A DNA stretch of 64,000 nucleotides from Delphinus delphis. Its lineage: Eukaryota > Chordata > Mammalia > Artiodactyla > Delphinidae. Numbering within the stretch: the stretch's first letter is position 1; the number at the start of each line of letters is the position of its first letter. This document shows positions 1-12,490 of this stretch, piece by piece. The position numbers were made by a program, and so were the translations under genes. The notes under the pieces were generated by a model, which was not told where the DNA came from, did no database searches, and saw only the letters and a list, made by a program, of their open reading frames with translations. The stretch covers positions 71,918,080 to 71,982,079 of the forward strand of contig NC_082694.2 of NCBI RefSeq assembly GCF_949987515.2, read 5' to 3'.

Positions 1-1792
1 GCTTACTGACTTTATGAAGCTAACATATATTTTAAAATAAAAGTAATTTAAGAAGGGTTTGTCCTGTATCCTTAAGGACAAGTAAAATATTTAGAGTGTA
101 AGCATTTAATTGTATAATGCTATGAATGCCTAGCCTATTAGAGCAGTGTCTCGTTTATGTGAATCAATTAGCTCATCTGTCACTGATCATTTTGTGGTCC
201 CGTTTTTGAATTCATGGATATTATGCTGTCCTTACCCCCTGAGGAATAAGGTGAGGTAATTTGTCAAGCAGCTGTTATGGAGATGTTAAAAGGCAAGGAA
301 TCAATAATCTAATGTAGAAATGAACATGGGGTAGCTTTTCAATTGCTAGAAGAATGAAAGATATTAGAGCTCTTTCTAGAAGGATACTAATGAAACTTTG
401 TTTCAAGGTCTTTTTAAAATGTATTAAAAGACCATGAACAACAGGCCAGTGGAGAGTTACTTTGAAACATTTGTTTTTCAGTGTTAAGAAGGTTGATATT
501 TTGACCCTAGTAGATGATGGAATGATCTAATTGCTTTCTCCGAGAAATTTAAGAGATTTACTAATCCTATGTTGTGATTGGTCCTTTAGAAGAACATAAG
601 TTATAATTCTGAATTTAAGTTTATGTATATTTTTGAAGCCGGTTGTATATTTCCTTGTTGTATATTTCTGAAATGGGTTGATTTGAGTTTGGTAAGCTCT
701 TGCTTTCAAGTTTGTTTTATGTTACAAGAATTTAGCACTCCTGATTTACCCTTTCTGGTGTACCTAAAGGCACCCTCTGTGTCTGTGGTGTCTTAGACAT
801 TTGCTGTCATCTGTAAAGACTTATTTGGTGGAAAATGGGTTGCTCATGTCGTTGCTTTAGGACGTTGCTTTATTTTTGTAGGAAGAAATGTATTCCTCTT
901 GATACGATATAAATTGAAGAGGTTCCCTTTTTTCTGTTTTTGTGTGATATTCTTCACTTTACAGTTGATGCTGATTTCCACCCACCCCCTGGCCCTGACT
1001 CTTTTTAGACTATTTCATCCACTGTGTCTAGAGACATTTTATTTGCTCTAAAAAGCCTTAGGACCACGATCTGTCATAGCTTTGCTTTCCCCCCAAGTGT
1101 GTGTAGGGTGGGGAAATACACACATGACACATTCTGTAGGTTATTGGAATGATTTTTTTGTGCCTATACTTTAATGTCAAGTTGACTTGTGCTCTGCAGT
1201 TAGTTGTATAATAATTACTGCTATATATTGATACTTGGCTTTTTTGTTTGTTTAACATGTATAAAACTTCACCTCTTTTAGGTTAACCTAAATGTCAGTA
1301 ATTAGCATTTATTTGCTTCACCTAAGAGTCACTCTCGGCAAACTAATACTGTAGTCACAGAACTGGAAGGCAGTCTTTGAAAATATTTCAACTCTTTTTC
1401 TACCTCTTTTAGGCCTGTTTGTTGGTACTTTTGGCTTGTCATTAGCTTTTTGTATTTTTTGAGCTTTTTTGAATCCACATCTTAGTTGAGAGAATCAAAA
1501 TACATATTTTAAGGAACTTTATAGGTAAATTTGTTTGATTTTTGATTTTATTTTTAGAAAATAACCTCTCAATCCTTCTTTAATATGCTCTTTTATCATT
1601 CTATACTTATTCTTTTCCAACATCCATTCGTTTGCCAATGTAACAGAAGCAGAGTGGTGGAAATTGAGGGTTAAACATGGAAAAGAAGTCTGAGAGGGAA
1701 ATGTAACCATGTATATAACTCTCAGATGAGTAGGGAAAAATACAAGTTCCTCAGAGTAGAGCAAGTTTTTCCTTATATCAGATACATATATG

Positions 1793-2096
1793 GGGCTTCC
1801 CTGGTGGCACAGTGGTTAAGAATCTGCCTGCCAATGCAGGGGACATGGGTTCGAGCCCTGGTCCAGGAAGATCCCACATGCCGTGGAGCATCTAAGCCCA
1901 TGAGCCACAACTACTGAAGCCCGTGCGCCTAGAGTCCGTGCGCCACAAGAGAAGCCACTGCGGTGAGAAGCCCGCGCGCAGTGAGCCCGCGCACCGCAAC
2001 GAAGAGTAGCCTCCACTCGCCCCACTAGAGAAAGCCTGCCTGCAGCAATGAAGACCCAATGCAACCAAAAATAAAATAAATAAATTTATAAAAAAA
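1793..2096 (+). repeat. CHR-type SINE, long form
   Basis: Starts with the tRNA-like head gggcttccctggtggcacag, has a box-B-like ggttcgagccc, a 3' half of repeated gcc/cacaacta blocks, and an aataaataaat tail. Confidence 0.9.
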
Positions 2097-2260
2097 AGAA
2101 AATAATCTTACCTTAAAAAAATTCATATAGAGCAGCATATGGGTGATATTGAGTAATGTTGTAAAACAATTTCCCCGTCACAGTTTTGAAGCAAAGCAGC
2201 TATAGAGTTCATAGGATTATCTCCGGTATCCAACTGAAAATGCAACTTTAAAAAATTCAT

Positions 2261-2345
2261 AGCTGATTCACTTTGTTATACCCCAGAAACTAACACAACG
2301 TTGTAAAGCAGTTATACTCCAATAAATATGTTAAAAAAAAAGATA
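2261..2345 (+). repeat. L1 3' end, extreme 5' truncation
   Basis: About 80 bp matching the remembered cetartiodactyl L1 3' terminus (from agctgattcactttgttata to ccaataaatatg), followed by an A-rich tail. It is one of the few L1 pieces in gene orientation. Confidence 0.75.
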
Positions 2346-3224
2346 AAATAAAAAAATTAAAATGTCAAAAAATAGAGAGGGAAATGTGAAAAAAAATTCA
2401 GTTTTTGGCCATTTCTGTAGTTCAAATATACAAACTTGCAGTTTTTTAGGTCAAGGGTGAAATTTACACTTGTAGAAGTGAATGCATATTAATTCCTTAA
2501 ATCATTTTCCCTGGCAGATAATCTTTTTAACCATCCTTGGATACATCCTTGATTGCATGTCTTCTAAATACCTAATTATAGATAAACCTGTAACCTCTGA
2601 AAGCTAGGTGGACAGGTGGTAGGATTAATACTTGTTATGAGAACTAAGGAGCCCAACCAGTGTCTGCACCTGAATGGGGTGTGATCCTGTCTCTTTAAGG
2701 TTCCACTTCAGAAAAGTGCCGCATTACTTTGAATTATGTATTTGGTATTTTTTTTGGACATACATAATGAAGTTTGATTTCTTGATATTTGGGTTTTTGA
2801 TCTTGTACTAGGCATATTTTATATTTCTGTTATGTCTCTGTGCTGGGGGAAGATTTTGTGAAAAATGAATTGAGTAAAAAGCATATGGAATTTTGGATAA
2901 AAAGTTCTATGGAAGTACAGAGTTAGGGGGAAAAAACATGTAAAATGTGCTATCTTTATTTAAATATGAGCTAGACGGTTTTTAGAGAGGTAACTATTGT
3001 GTGTGGCTTATATCAAACAATAGAAAAGTTATCTGTTAAAATTAATAGACTGTGATTTGTATTAGCTTTTAGATACTTTGAGTATATGCTGTAAGATTCT
3101 GAACTTCAGATGCTTTTGAACTGTGAGTATTTTGGTATAAGATTTTTTTTTTTTTTCATTTTTAGATTGTTATTGTAGTTTTATGTGGAGGTTGAATATA
3201 CGCCTTTGGTTAAAGTCTTTCTCT

Positions 3225-3392
3225 CCTAGACTCTTCTATTAGAGTAGGCTGTAAGCTCCCTGGGACCAGCCACTATATCTTACTTTCTTCCCGACTGCTG
3301 CATTCCCAGGGCCTAGTGCATCATCTGGCATATAGAAGATGCTTAATAAATATTGATACTTGTTAAATGAATGAATGAATAGCATATTAAGG
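3225..3392 (+). repeat. L2/MIR-like 3' end
   Basis: Ends with the typical old-repeat terminus gcttaataaatattgatac and then tgaatgaatgaat. Diverged, so the borders are approximate. Confidence 0.5.
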
Positions 3393-3538
3393 AGCCGATC
3401 TAGTATGTGAAAATTGTGTTGATTGGACTCTGAGAATAGAGGGTAAATAAACCATAGCCCCTACCTTCAGAGCTCTAAGTATGCACACGGTATACACATG
3501 AGAAATTAACAGGATAAATCAGTTCAAGATAGGGGCCA

Positions 3539-3750
3539 GGGCTTCTCTGGTGGCGCAGTGGTTGAGAGTCTGCCTGCTGATGCAGGGGACACGGGTTCGT
3601 GCCCCGGTCTGGGAAGATCCCACATGCCGCGGAGCGGCTAGGCCCGTGAGCCATGGCCGCTGAGCCTGCGCGTCCGGAGCCTGTGCTCCGCAATGGGAGA
3701 GGCCACAACAGTGAGAGGCCCGCGTACCGCAAAAAAAAAAAAAAAAAAAA
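3539..3750 (+). repeat. CHR-type SINE, short deleted form
   Basis: The head is gcttctctggtggcgcag. The body ends gaggcccgcgtaccgc and is followed by about 20 A. Its translation produces the spurious MAAEPARPEP-type reading frame. Confidence 0.93.
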
Positions 3751-4850
3751 ATCTGAAAAAGTGAAGAAGGATGCCATTGTACAGCCAGAAAATACTGTAC
3801 GCACTGTGTATAGACAGATTTTTACTAGAATATCTGGAGTTGTGGTGTCTAGTATTGAGACTGGAAGTATGAACAGTAGCCTATAGGGATATGAAATATA
3901 GGACAGTGATTTTTCAGTAATTGCTTTGCTGCCTGATTTCACGGGGTGCGTGTAGGGAGAGGAGCAGGCATATCACGTAGAGACCACTCTTTGGCAATAT
4001 TTTTGCTTCCCAGTATTTTAAAGATGGCTTGGGTAAAAAACCCCTATAAAAAGACTAAGCCTGAGGCCTTGTGGTCTCCAGTGTACTTGTGCTGCCATCT
4101 TTCCCTCTACTTGGTGATACTGATTTATCAGTGTGTACATTTATTTTATGCTCTAGGAATCTATTTATCTCTGGGGTAGATAAGTGTTTTCCATTTGTAA
4201 AAAATGTTTCATACTTTAAACCTGTTGAAAAGACATTATATGGTATATTTATATATGATGATACATACTATTGGTTAAATATGTTTAGCGTTATTAGTTT
4301 CCATCTGTATTCTAGGACCCGAATTGGGATCTCTGGAACAGTGGTGCTTCAGATACCCTTAGAATGAAATGTTCTCTGATCTTGCCAGATAGGAACTTGG
4401 AAGTCATTGAGTTTAACTTTTGGTAGTGAGACTTCCTTATTCCTTTGTTCTTTCATTCAATCAACAAATATTTATCAACCAGCTACTACGTTAAAGTGTT
4501 AAGTGCCATGTAGACAAACATTTTGTCTCTTTGATTCATTGTTATAGGGCTGTCATGTTGCAAAAGTCAAGGAGGCACCATTCACACTATAGTCTGTGTT
4601 ACTGGCTCCCCCTGGAATTGTGCAGTGTACTCCTTGTATGTTACATACTGCAATTCAATACCCAGAAGTGGAATAGAGTATATGTGTACTTAAATATTAT
4701 CTCTAGATTTGTTGTTCTGGTCTCCATTTCTGGAGTAGTGTATAGGAGTTCCTATATCCCTACACCCCTGCCAGTATTTGTCAATATCTAGCTTTTCAAT
4801 TGCTTTTCTTTGATTATCAATGAGAATGGGCAACTCTTTATGTCCTAGTA

Positions 4851-5100
4851 ATTTTTTTTAAAATTTTATTTTGGTTGTGTTGGGTCTTAGTTGGGGCCGG
4901 CAGCCTCCTTAGTTGCGGCATGTGTGCTCCTTAGTTACGGCCGGCGGGCTCCTTAGTTGTGGCATGCGAACTCTTAGTTGTGGCATGCGAACTCTTAGTT
5001 GTGGCACGCATGTGGGATCTAGTTCCCTGACCAGGGATCGAACCCGAGTCCCATGCATTGGAAGGCGGATTCTTAACCACTGCGCCACTGGGAAAGTCCC
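4851..5100 (-). repeat. CHR-type SINE, antisense
   Basis: Ends gccactgggaaagtccc, the reverse complement of the SINE head. It contains a perfect 21-bp internal tandem repeat (tagttgtggcatgcgaactct, about 4953-4994). Flanking tagtaatt repeats suggest the target-site duplication. Confidence 0.88.
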
Positions 5101-5596
5101 TGTCTATAGTAATTCTTTAAAAAATTTCTTCATCTTTAAAATGCTTGTTAATATTTTTGTTTTCTACTGGAGTTGCTATTTTTGTTGTGTTTTCCAAGAG
5201 TATTATAGATCAGTGGCTTTTAACCTTTTTTGTGCCATAGTAAGGGATACTTTTTATGTTGTGATGCTGTACACACATACAGTTTTACTTTTCCTGTTTA
5301 GGTCTTTGATTTATTTTATTCATTCTACTAGACAACCTATACTTTGTAGCGCCACTTTATAATATACCATGTTCCCATATATATTCTGCTTTGATCTCTA
5401 TATTCTTTTTTGTTGGTTTATTTATTCTTACGGCAGTATCATACTGTGACTGTGGTTTTGAGGTATGTCTTAATATCCTAAAAGGCAAGTTCTTCCTCTT
5501 CGTTATTTTCAAAGTTGACTTACGTAGTCAAAGATTTTGGTATATATTTCCAGTTAAGATTATGGACTTCCTTTAAAGATCCAACTAGAATTTTGA

Positions 5597-6087
5597 CTTT
5601 TTTAAAAAAATATTTACTTATTTTATTTATTTTCCTTTCTTCCTTCCTTCCTTCCTCCCTCCCTCCCTCCCTCCCTCCCTTCCTCCCTTCCTTCCTTCCT
5701 TCCTTCCTTCCTTCCTTCATCCTTCCTTTCTTTCTTTCTTCTCTCCCTCCCTCCCTCCCTTCTTTCTTTCTTCCTTCCTTCCTTCCTTCCTTGTTACATC
5801 GGGTCTTAGTTGCGGCACGTGGGCTCTTTGTTATAGCGTGCGGGCTTCTCCCTAGTTGTTGTGTGTGAGCTTCCCTCTAGTTGTGGTGCGTGGGCTCCAG
5901 GGTGCATGGGCTCTGTAGTTTGCGGCACGCAGGCTCTCTCCTTGAGGTGCGTGAGCTCAGTAGTTGTGGTGCGTGGGCTTAGTTGCCCCGCGACATGTGG
6001 GATCTTAGTTCCCTGACCAGGGATCGAACCTGCGTCCCCTGCATTGGAAGGCGCATTCTTTACTGCTGGACCATCGGGGAAGTCCCA
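5597..6087 (-). repeat. CHR-type SINE with a tail grown into a (CCTT)n microsatellite
   Basis: The SINE body is about 5793-6087. Its tail, seen here as pyrimidines, occupies 5597-5792. Direct repeats tagaattttga at 5586-5596 and 6088-6098 bound SINE plus microsatellite, showing that the repeat grew from the SINE tail. Confidence 0.88.
5636..5792. repeat. (CCTT)n/(CCCT)n microsatellite
   Basis: Strand-asymmetric pyrimidine tract of interrupted cctt, ccct and cttt units, about 155 bp. It is purine-only on the other strand and lies within the tail of an antisense SINE. Confidence 0.95.
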
Positions 6088-6098
6088 TAGAATTTTGA

Positions 6099-6260
6099 TT
6101 TAGAAATTTAAAATTTTTAATTTAATTTTTTATTTTGTTTATTTATTTTGGCCGCTTTGTGTGGCTTGTGGGATTTTTGTTCTTCCACCAGGGATTGAAC
6201 CCGGGCCCTTGACAGTGAAAACATGGAGTCCTAACCACTGAAGCACCAGGGAATTCCCCC
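6099..6260 (-). repeat. Small tRNA-Glu SINE (about 120 bp type), antisense
   Basis: Body ggccgctttgtgtggcttgt to caccagggaattcccc. Its flank aactagaattttga (6261-6274) repeats the sequence at 5583-5596, so it hit the same L1 site as the preceding SINE. Confidence 0.85.
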
Positions 6261-6614
6261 AACTAGAATTTTGATTGGGAATGTTTTTGAATTCCTAGAT
6301 TAATTTACAGAGCATCGACACTTTCGTATTAAGTTGTCCATGAGCAAGGAACAGCTCTCACATAGCATAGTTTGCATATTTTTCTTGTGGAATTTGATGC
6401 TTTTTTTGGTGACCTAATATATTGTCAGTTTTGGTAAACATTCTTTGTGTGCTTGGGAAAAATGTATATATTCTATTAGATGTAGAAAAATGTAAATATA
6501 TATATAAGTATATATATATGATGGAAAACATTGAGATGGAAAAATATTACAGTGTGAATTTATTGATTGTTGATACTCAAATATCCAATTTTGTCCCTTA
6601 TTAAGATTCTACCT

Positions 6615-6734
6615 AGGGAGTTCCCTGGTGTCCTAGTGGTTAGGACTCTGGGCTTTCACTGCCATGGCCTGGGTTCAGTCCCTAGTCGGGGAACTTAGAT
6701 CCTGCAAGCCGCGGGGTGTGGCTGGAAAAAAAAA
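6615..6734 (+). repeat. Small tRNA-Glu SINE
   Basis: Runs from gggagttccctggtg to an A tail. Perfect 12-bp target-site duplications aagattctacct lie at 6603-6614 and 6735-6746. Confidence 0.92.
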
Positions 6735-6838
6735 AAGATTCTACCTAATTTTTTTATTGTTCGGATTCTTCTGGTATACATATACATATATATATATTAC
6801 ATAAACTTTTAATTTTAGAATAGTTTGTAATTTTCTTC

Positions 6839-7196
6839 CTTTTTAAAAAAGATTATTTATTTATTTATTTATTTTTGGCTGCGTCAGGTCTTAGTTGTGG
6901 CACGTGGGATCTTCGTTGAGGCATGCAGGATCTCTTGTTTTGGCTCGCAGGCTTCTCTCAAGTTGTGGCTTGTGGGTTTTCTCTTCTCTAGTCGTGGCGT
7001 GCAGACTGGGCGGGTGGGCTCTGTAGTTTGCAGCAAGCAGGCTCTTTAGTTGAGGCGCGTGAGCCCAGTGGTTGTGGTGCGCGGGTTTAGTTGCCCCATG
7101 GCATGTGGGATCTTAGTTCCCTGACCAAGGATTGAACCCATGTCCTCTGCATTGCAAGGCGGATTCTCTACCACTGGACCACCAGGGAAGTCCCTC
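6839..7196 (-). repeat. CHR-type SINE, long form, antisense
   Basis: The (attt)n tail is followed by ggctgcgtcaggtcttagttg and the block ends caccagggaagtccc. An 11-bp duplication taattttcttc lies at 6828-6838 and 7197-7207. Confidence 0.92.
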
Positions 7197-7351
7197 TAAT
7201 TTTCTTCTTGCTTTATTCTTTGATCTATTAGTTATCTAAAAATATATTGTTTACTTTTCCAAATTGTTGAGCGTTTATTTTCTAATTACCTTTTTGGTAT
7301 TTACTTCCAGTTTAATACTCCTGTACTCAGAGAACATATTCCATATGATTT

Positions 7352-7612
7352 ATTTTATTTTATTTTTTAAAATTTTATGGGCTCCCTGGTGGCGCAGTGG
7401 TTGAGAGTTCGCCTGCCGATGCAGGGGACGCGGGTTCGTGCCCCGGTCCGGGAAGATCCCACATGTCGCGGAGTGGCTGGGCCCGTGAGCCATGGCCGCT
7501 GAGCCTGCGCATCCGGAGCCTGTGCTCCACAACAGTGAGAGGCCCGCGACCGCAAAAAAAAAAAAAAAAAAAAAAAATGTATTGGAGTATAGTTGATTTA
7601 CAGTATTGTGTT
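7352..7612 (-). repeat. Minute L1 3'-end insertion carrying a SINE
   Basis: A T-rich tail, then an inserted SINE, then about 36 bp of L1 3' end (tgtattggagtatagttgat). The 13-bp duplication ttccatatgattt at 7339-7351 and 7613-7625 brackets the whole block. Confidence 0.7.
7378..7577 (+). repeat. CHR-type SINE, short deleted form
   Basis: From gggctccctggtggcgcag to an A tail of about 23. It sits inside the minute L1 insertion and lost part of the usual gcgtaccgc end (reads gcgaccgc). Confidence 0.92.
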
Positions 7613-8927
7613 TTCCATATGATTTTGATCTTTTGAAATTTGTTATGACTTATTTTTGTCACCCTGTTTATGGTTAGTTTTGGTAATTGTTCCACGTACA
7701 CTTGAAAAGAATGTGAATTCTGCCATCGGCGGTCCAATGTTATAGATGTGTCCACTAGACCATGTTTGTGCGTCTTCTGGTTTTAAAGGTTTTTCCTTTT
7801 TGTGTGTGTGTGTGATTGCTCTTAAGACCTAAATGTCTGTTGATTAACTCTTTTCTTAAAAAAATTATATTTCCTCTAACCACATACTCTTTAACATACT
7901 CTTGTAATGTTCTACCTCCCTTCTTGCCCTATATTGTCTAGAATTTTTGTTCTGACTTTTTTATGGGTATAAGTACTTTTTCTTTTTGTTGGAGTTTTTT
8001 TCCAATAACAATAAATTTCACTAAGATACCAGTTTATCTTACTTTTTATGTCTTTGCATTATTATTCTGTATTTATTTCTCTTCTTTGTGAATGCTTCCT
8101 CCAAGAATATTTTCAGTCTGGGACTTTTTGTGACAAACTTTCTGAGGCATTACATGCCTGAGAATATTTTCATTATGCTCTTTAATTTAATTTAAATGAA
8201 TTTAATTTAATTCATTTAATTTAAATGAAAACTTGGCTTGATACAAAATTCTAGGTCCAGTACTTTAAGAATGTTACTTTATTGTCATCTTGTATTCAGT
8301 GTTACTCTTGAAGTTTGATGTTTGTCTGATTCTTTTGTAGGTGTTCTTTTTCTTTTGAAACTTTGTAGAATTTTTTGGTCTTATGTTTCATAAATTTTAC
8401 TGTATTTTAGGCGTGGGTTTTTCCATCACTCTCTTGTTTGGCAATCTTAGATCTTTTAGTCTGCGGTTTTTCATCTATTTGATTGTGGTAAATTTATTTC
8501 TTAATGGTAATCTAAAATTATTATTATTTCTTCAACTATTCTTTCTCTTTTTCATTCCTTCTGGAACTCATTTCATTCAGATGTTGGCACCTAGAAACAT
8601 TTTGTCTCTAAACTGATAATAAAGCAAACTTTTTAAAGCACTTTTGATGGCATGCTGGAGAACTTTACTGAACTTTACAGTTATTTGAGTAAACAAGACT
8701 TGGTGCTTCTTGTTGCAGACCTCTGTTGACCATTTGGTACCTGTGTGTCAAGTGGCCCACTTGTCAGGGGATAAAGCCTTGAAGTTGCTTGATGAAAGTT
8801 CATTTCCTTTACGACTTAGTAACATCCTTTATCTAACGCATACTTCAGTGCTCACACTTAGGGTGAGTGTTGCAGTTGTGTACTTGATTGTGCAAGTTAA
8901 GGGAATCTACTTTTAAAAAACAAAACT

Positions 8928-9127
8928 GGGCTTCCCTGGTGGCGCAGTGGTTGAGAATCCCCCTGCCGATGCAGGGGACACGGGTTCGTACCCCGGACCA
9001 GGAAGATCCCACATGCCGCGGAGCGGCTGGGCCCGTGAGCCATGGCCGCTGAGCCTGCGCGTCCGGAGCCTGTGCTCCGTAACGGGAGAGGCCACAACAG
9101 TGAGAGGCCCGCGTACCGCAAAAAACA
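8928..9127 (+). repeat. CHR-type SINE, short deleted form
   Basis: Perfect duplication aaaaaacaaaact at 8915-8927 and 9128-9140. Near-consensus body, so probably young. Confidence 0.93.
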
Positions 9128-9564
9128 AAAAAACAAAACTAAGCCCTGGTGCAGACCTATACCTCCTTAATCAGTGACACATTATAATAATTTAAAATGT
9201 GTATATAGAGACAGTAGGAGAAACTTCTTTGAGATATGCAAACAAGAGAGAAACTGGTGCGGGGTGGCTTCTATGTTAAAATTTTGAAAATATTTTAAAT
9301 TAATTTAAAAATTTAATTTAGTTTTCATTTTTTAGTTATTACTCTTCTATTTAAGTCTCCAAGTTTATTAGGTGGGAGAATTGAGGAGAAATGATAGTTG
9401 TCCAAGACCATATGATATTTTAATTTTTTTTTGACCATATGATTTTAAAGGCAACAATTCAACTGGAAATGGAAGTGTCTTTCTTTAATTCTTTAATATC
9501 TATTGAGTGACTCGATGTCCCAGACACTGAAGATAAAGGAGTACACAAGACTCTTAACCTCAGC

Positions 9565-10315
9565 TCCTTGGCAAAATATTTTTATTTAAAAATTATGAAA
9601 TCAGTATTTCAAATAATATGGAAGTGCACAGAAAAAGGAAGGACCTTCCCCATCTCCCCTAATTCCTCTAGCTCGTTCTTCCTAGGGATAATCACTGTTA
9701 AAGCTGGCGTACGTCTTTCCAGACCATTGCACGTGTATGTATGGGTTATTTATATGTGTATGTGTGTGTATGCATATATAACAATAATAATAATTATTAT
9801 CTTTTTTTGACTGCACCACTTAACTTTCAGGATCTTAGTTCCCCGACCACGGATCGAACCCTTGGCCACTGCAGTGGAAGCACAGAGTCCTAACCACTGG
9901 ACTGCCAGGGAATTCCCTATATGTGTATACTTTTAACAGAAATACAATCATACCTTATATACTATTTATGATAGTTAATTTTTCTACTTAACTATGTATC
10001 ATGTACATTCTTTCATATCTGTCCTTGCTGGCTTTTTAACATTTTGTTGTATCATTACACCATCACTTTAACTTTTCCCTATTGATACACAGTTACGTTG
10101 TCTCCATGTTTTTAATATTATAAATAATGTCACATAAAATGACCTTTCTCTTTTAGGCAAAGTGGAAATAAATACTGAGTCAAAGGTATACTGTACTTTA
10201 AATTTTTATAGGTTTTGCCAAATTGTTCTATAAATAGGCTAAATCAGTATGCACTCCTCTCCCCAGTACTCTCAGCACTGTTAAGTTTTTATATACCTTT
10301 TACTGGCCGATTTAA
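9565..10315 (-). repeat. Old L1M-type 3' region, antisense
   Basis: Recalls the L1 3' untranslated and ORF2-end segment in reverse (ccccatctcccc ... gataatcactgttaaa ... ttttgccaaattgttctata). It is interrupted by the SINE at 9801-9917. Confidence 0.55.
9801..9917 (-). repeat. Small tRNA-Glu SINE, antisense
   Basis: Ends gactgccagggaattccc. The flank tatatgtgtat after it resembles sequence near 9750, so the tail region seems to have expanded into TG/TA/AAT repeats. Confidence 0.85.
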
Positions 10316-10680
10316 GGAGTTAGGATTTAAGTTTTTTGAAGGGCAGAGTGTTTAATCATCAAGTATCTTTAGTATCTAACACAGTAACAGGTGTTAATAA
10401 ATTTTGTTTGTGGAAGGAATGGATCCCTGAAGATAATTAATAAGCTTATGAAATTATGTTAATACCACAAAGCCAAACAAGTATCCTTACTTGAGACTGT
10501 ATCCACTGTCAGGCTGCAGGTGTAATATTTGTTACTTATACTTCTTCACCTGGTTCTAACAATCTTATTAGGTAAATAGTAGTTTTTGAATTACAGTGGT
10601 AGTGCTGCAATATAAGACTGGTTCTGTCTAACTTTTAAGTCTGTGGCATTTTTCAGTATGCCTATTGTCTCTTTGTCATT

Positions 10681-10988
10681 AAAAATTTTTTTATTATTTA
10701 TTTTTGGCTGCTTTGGGTCTTCGTTGCTGCACGCGGGCTTTCTCTAGTTGTGGCGAGTGGGGGCTACTCTGTTGTGGTGCGCAGGCTTCTCATTGTGGTG
10801 GCTTCTCTTGTTGCAGAGCATGGGCTCTAGGGTGCACAGGCTTCAGTAGTTGTGGCACGTGGGCTCAGTAGTTGTGGCGCAGGGCCCTAGCTGCTCCATG
10901 GCATGTGGGATCTTCCCTGACCAGGGCTCAAACCCATTTCCCTTGCATTGCCAGGCGGATTCTTAACCACTGCGCCACGGGGAAGTCC
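10681..10988 (-). repeat. CHR-type SINE, long form, antisense
   Basis: Perfect 12-bp duplication ctctttgtcatt at 10669-10680 and 10989-11000. Confidence 0.93.
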
Positions 10989-11540
10989 CTCTTTGTCATT
11001 TTAAGTAGTGTAATATTTTCAGGTAAAAGAATTATCTTCCAGGAAGAAAAATGCAGTTTAAACTATAATAGGCTATTTTTATCTTTTTACAACTCCTCAG
11101 CTCACTTCTATATATTTTTTTCCCTTTCTGTATTCTTTCATGATGATTGTTTAGAAATATTAAACTAGTAAGCCATTGCTCTTGGGATATTTGAGGAAAT
11201 TTTAGGACATTTTGTGTGCCTGAAGTTTTAGGACTTCGTAGAATAGTACTGGCTCTAAGAAAATAAACAGCAGTGTGAGTTTTGTTTCCTGAAGTCATGG
11301 TAACTGCTGCCTCTGTGAATTCTTTTTACAAATGAAAGAAAAAGAAATTGACTGAACTTCTAAACTCTCATGAAAACAGGAGTACCTGTTTTTAAGAAAG
11401 GTAGAAAAAAATGCTGTCTTATAAAGGAAATTGGAAAAGATTGATTGCACCCATATACTTTCTGATCTAACCTGTTGGCAGTTCCTGTTCTGTTTTTTCT
11501 TGTCTCTTGAGGATCTTTTTTTCATCAGTTATCTTGCTCT

Positions 11541-11651
11541 TTTTTTTTTTGGCCTTGCTGTGTAGCTTGTAGGATCTTAGTTCCCCAACCAGGGATCGAA
11601 CCCAGCGTTGAGAGCGCCAAGTTCTAACCCATGGACCTCCAGGGAATTACC
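11541..11651 (-). repeat. Small tRNA-Glu SINE, antisense
   Basis: T tract, then ggccttgctgtgtagcttgt to ctccagggaattaccc. Diverged from its family, with a short deletion in the promoter-like part. Confidence 0.82.
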
Positions 11652-11980
11652 CTCTTTAAAATTTTATTGTATTTTATTCTCTTCTGTGGTTCCTTTTCTT
11701 CTGTTTACAAGAATCCAGGTCTTCTTTTAAAAAAAGAAAATCCTTCACTGCCTTCTTTGACTTTGTAACCTCTTTAAGCCTATTATCTTATTCTTCTTAA
11801 TTCTGACACATAAGAGTAGCCCTGTAGTTTATCAGCTCTACATTCTTACCACTCACTGGGTTCTTCACTTAGTGATTTCCACCTCAGCATTTTGCAGAAA
11901 TTGCCCTATCAGAAGTTACAGTGACCTCCTAATTACCAATCCACATGTTTATCAGCTTTCATCCTGTTTAGTCTTTTTGT

Positions 11981-12363
11981 TTTTTAAATTTAATTAATTT
12001 ATTTAATTTATTTACTTTTTTTGGTGCGCGTTTGGTACGTGGGCTGTGTTTTGGCTGTGTTGGGTCTTCATTGCTGTGTTGGGTCTTCATTGCTGGGTGT
12101 GGGCTTTCTGTAGTTGCCGTGAGCGGGAGTCTACTATTTCTTGCGGTGTGCGGGTTTCTCATTGCGGTGGCTTCTCCGTGTTGCAGAGCACGGGCTCTAA
12201 GGCACATGGGCTTCAGTAGTTGTGGCATGTGGGCTCAGTAGTTGTGGCACACAGGCCTAGCTGCTCCGTGGAATGTGGGGTCTTCCCGGACCAGGGCTTG
12301 AACCCTTGTCCCTTGCATTGGCAGGTGGATTCTTAACCACGGCACCACCAGGGAAGCCCCATT
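11981..12363 (-). repeat. CHR-type SINE, long form, antisense
   Basis: Perfect 15-bp duplication gtttagtctttttgt at 11966-11980 and 12364-12378. An internal 19-bp unit (gctgtgttgggtcttcatt) is repeated in tandem at 12054-12091. Confidence 0.93.
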
Positions 12364-12490
12364 GTTTAGTCTTTTTGTAACCAACTTCCACTCCCCCTGT
12401 TAGAGTGAGACACTGTATTTTTCTTTAGTTTATATGAGATCCTTTCTGCCTATCCCTTTAATGTAGGCATTTTTTAAAGGTTTTGACTTT

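Larger units (their letters stand above)
4650..8620 (-). repeat. Fragmented L1M-type LINE, antisense, with nested SINEs
   Basis: Pieces at about 4650-4850, 5101-5585, 6260-6602, 6747-6830, 7197-7350 and 7613-8620 read as L1 ORF2 and 3' sequence in reverse. Recognised phrases include caatgagaatgggcaactct and the palindromic-tip region ctagaattttgattgggaat. No open frame of useful length remains. Six SINEs and one tiny L1 tail have inserted into it. Confidence 0.7.

Noticed and set aside
1..1300. Possible promoter or first exon at the window's left edge.
   Set aside because: No CpG richness, no open frame joining to exon 2 and no suitable donor were seen.
4949..5000. Regularly spaced repeats resembling an array.
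   Set aside because: Only two to three copies of a SINE-internal unit; no unique spacers and wrong kind of genome for a CRISPR.
8181..8230. AT-rich apparent palindrome (tttaatttaaatgaattt).
   Set aside because: On checking, it is a low-complexity direct repeat, not a true inverted repeat.
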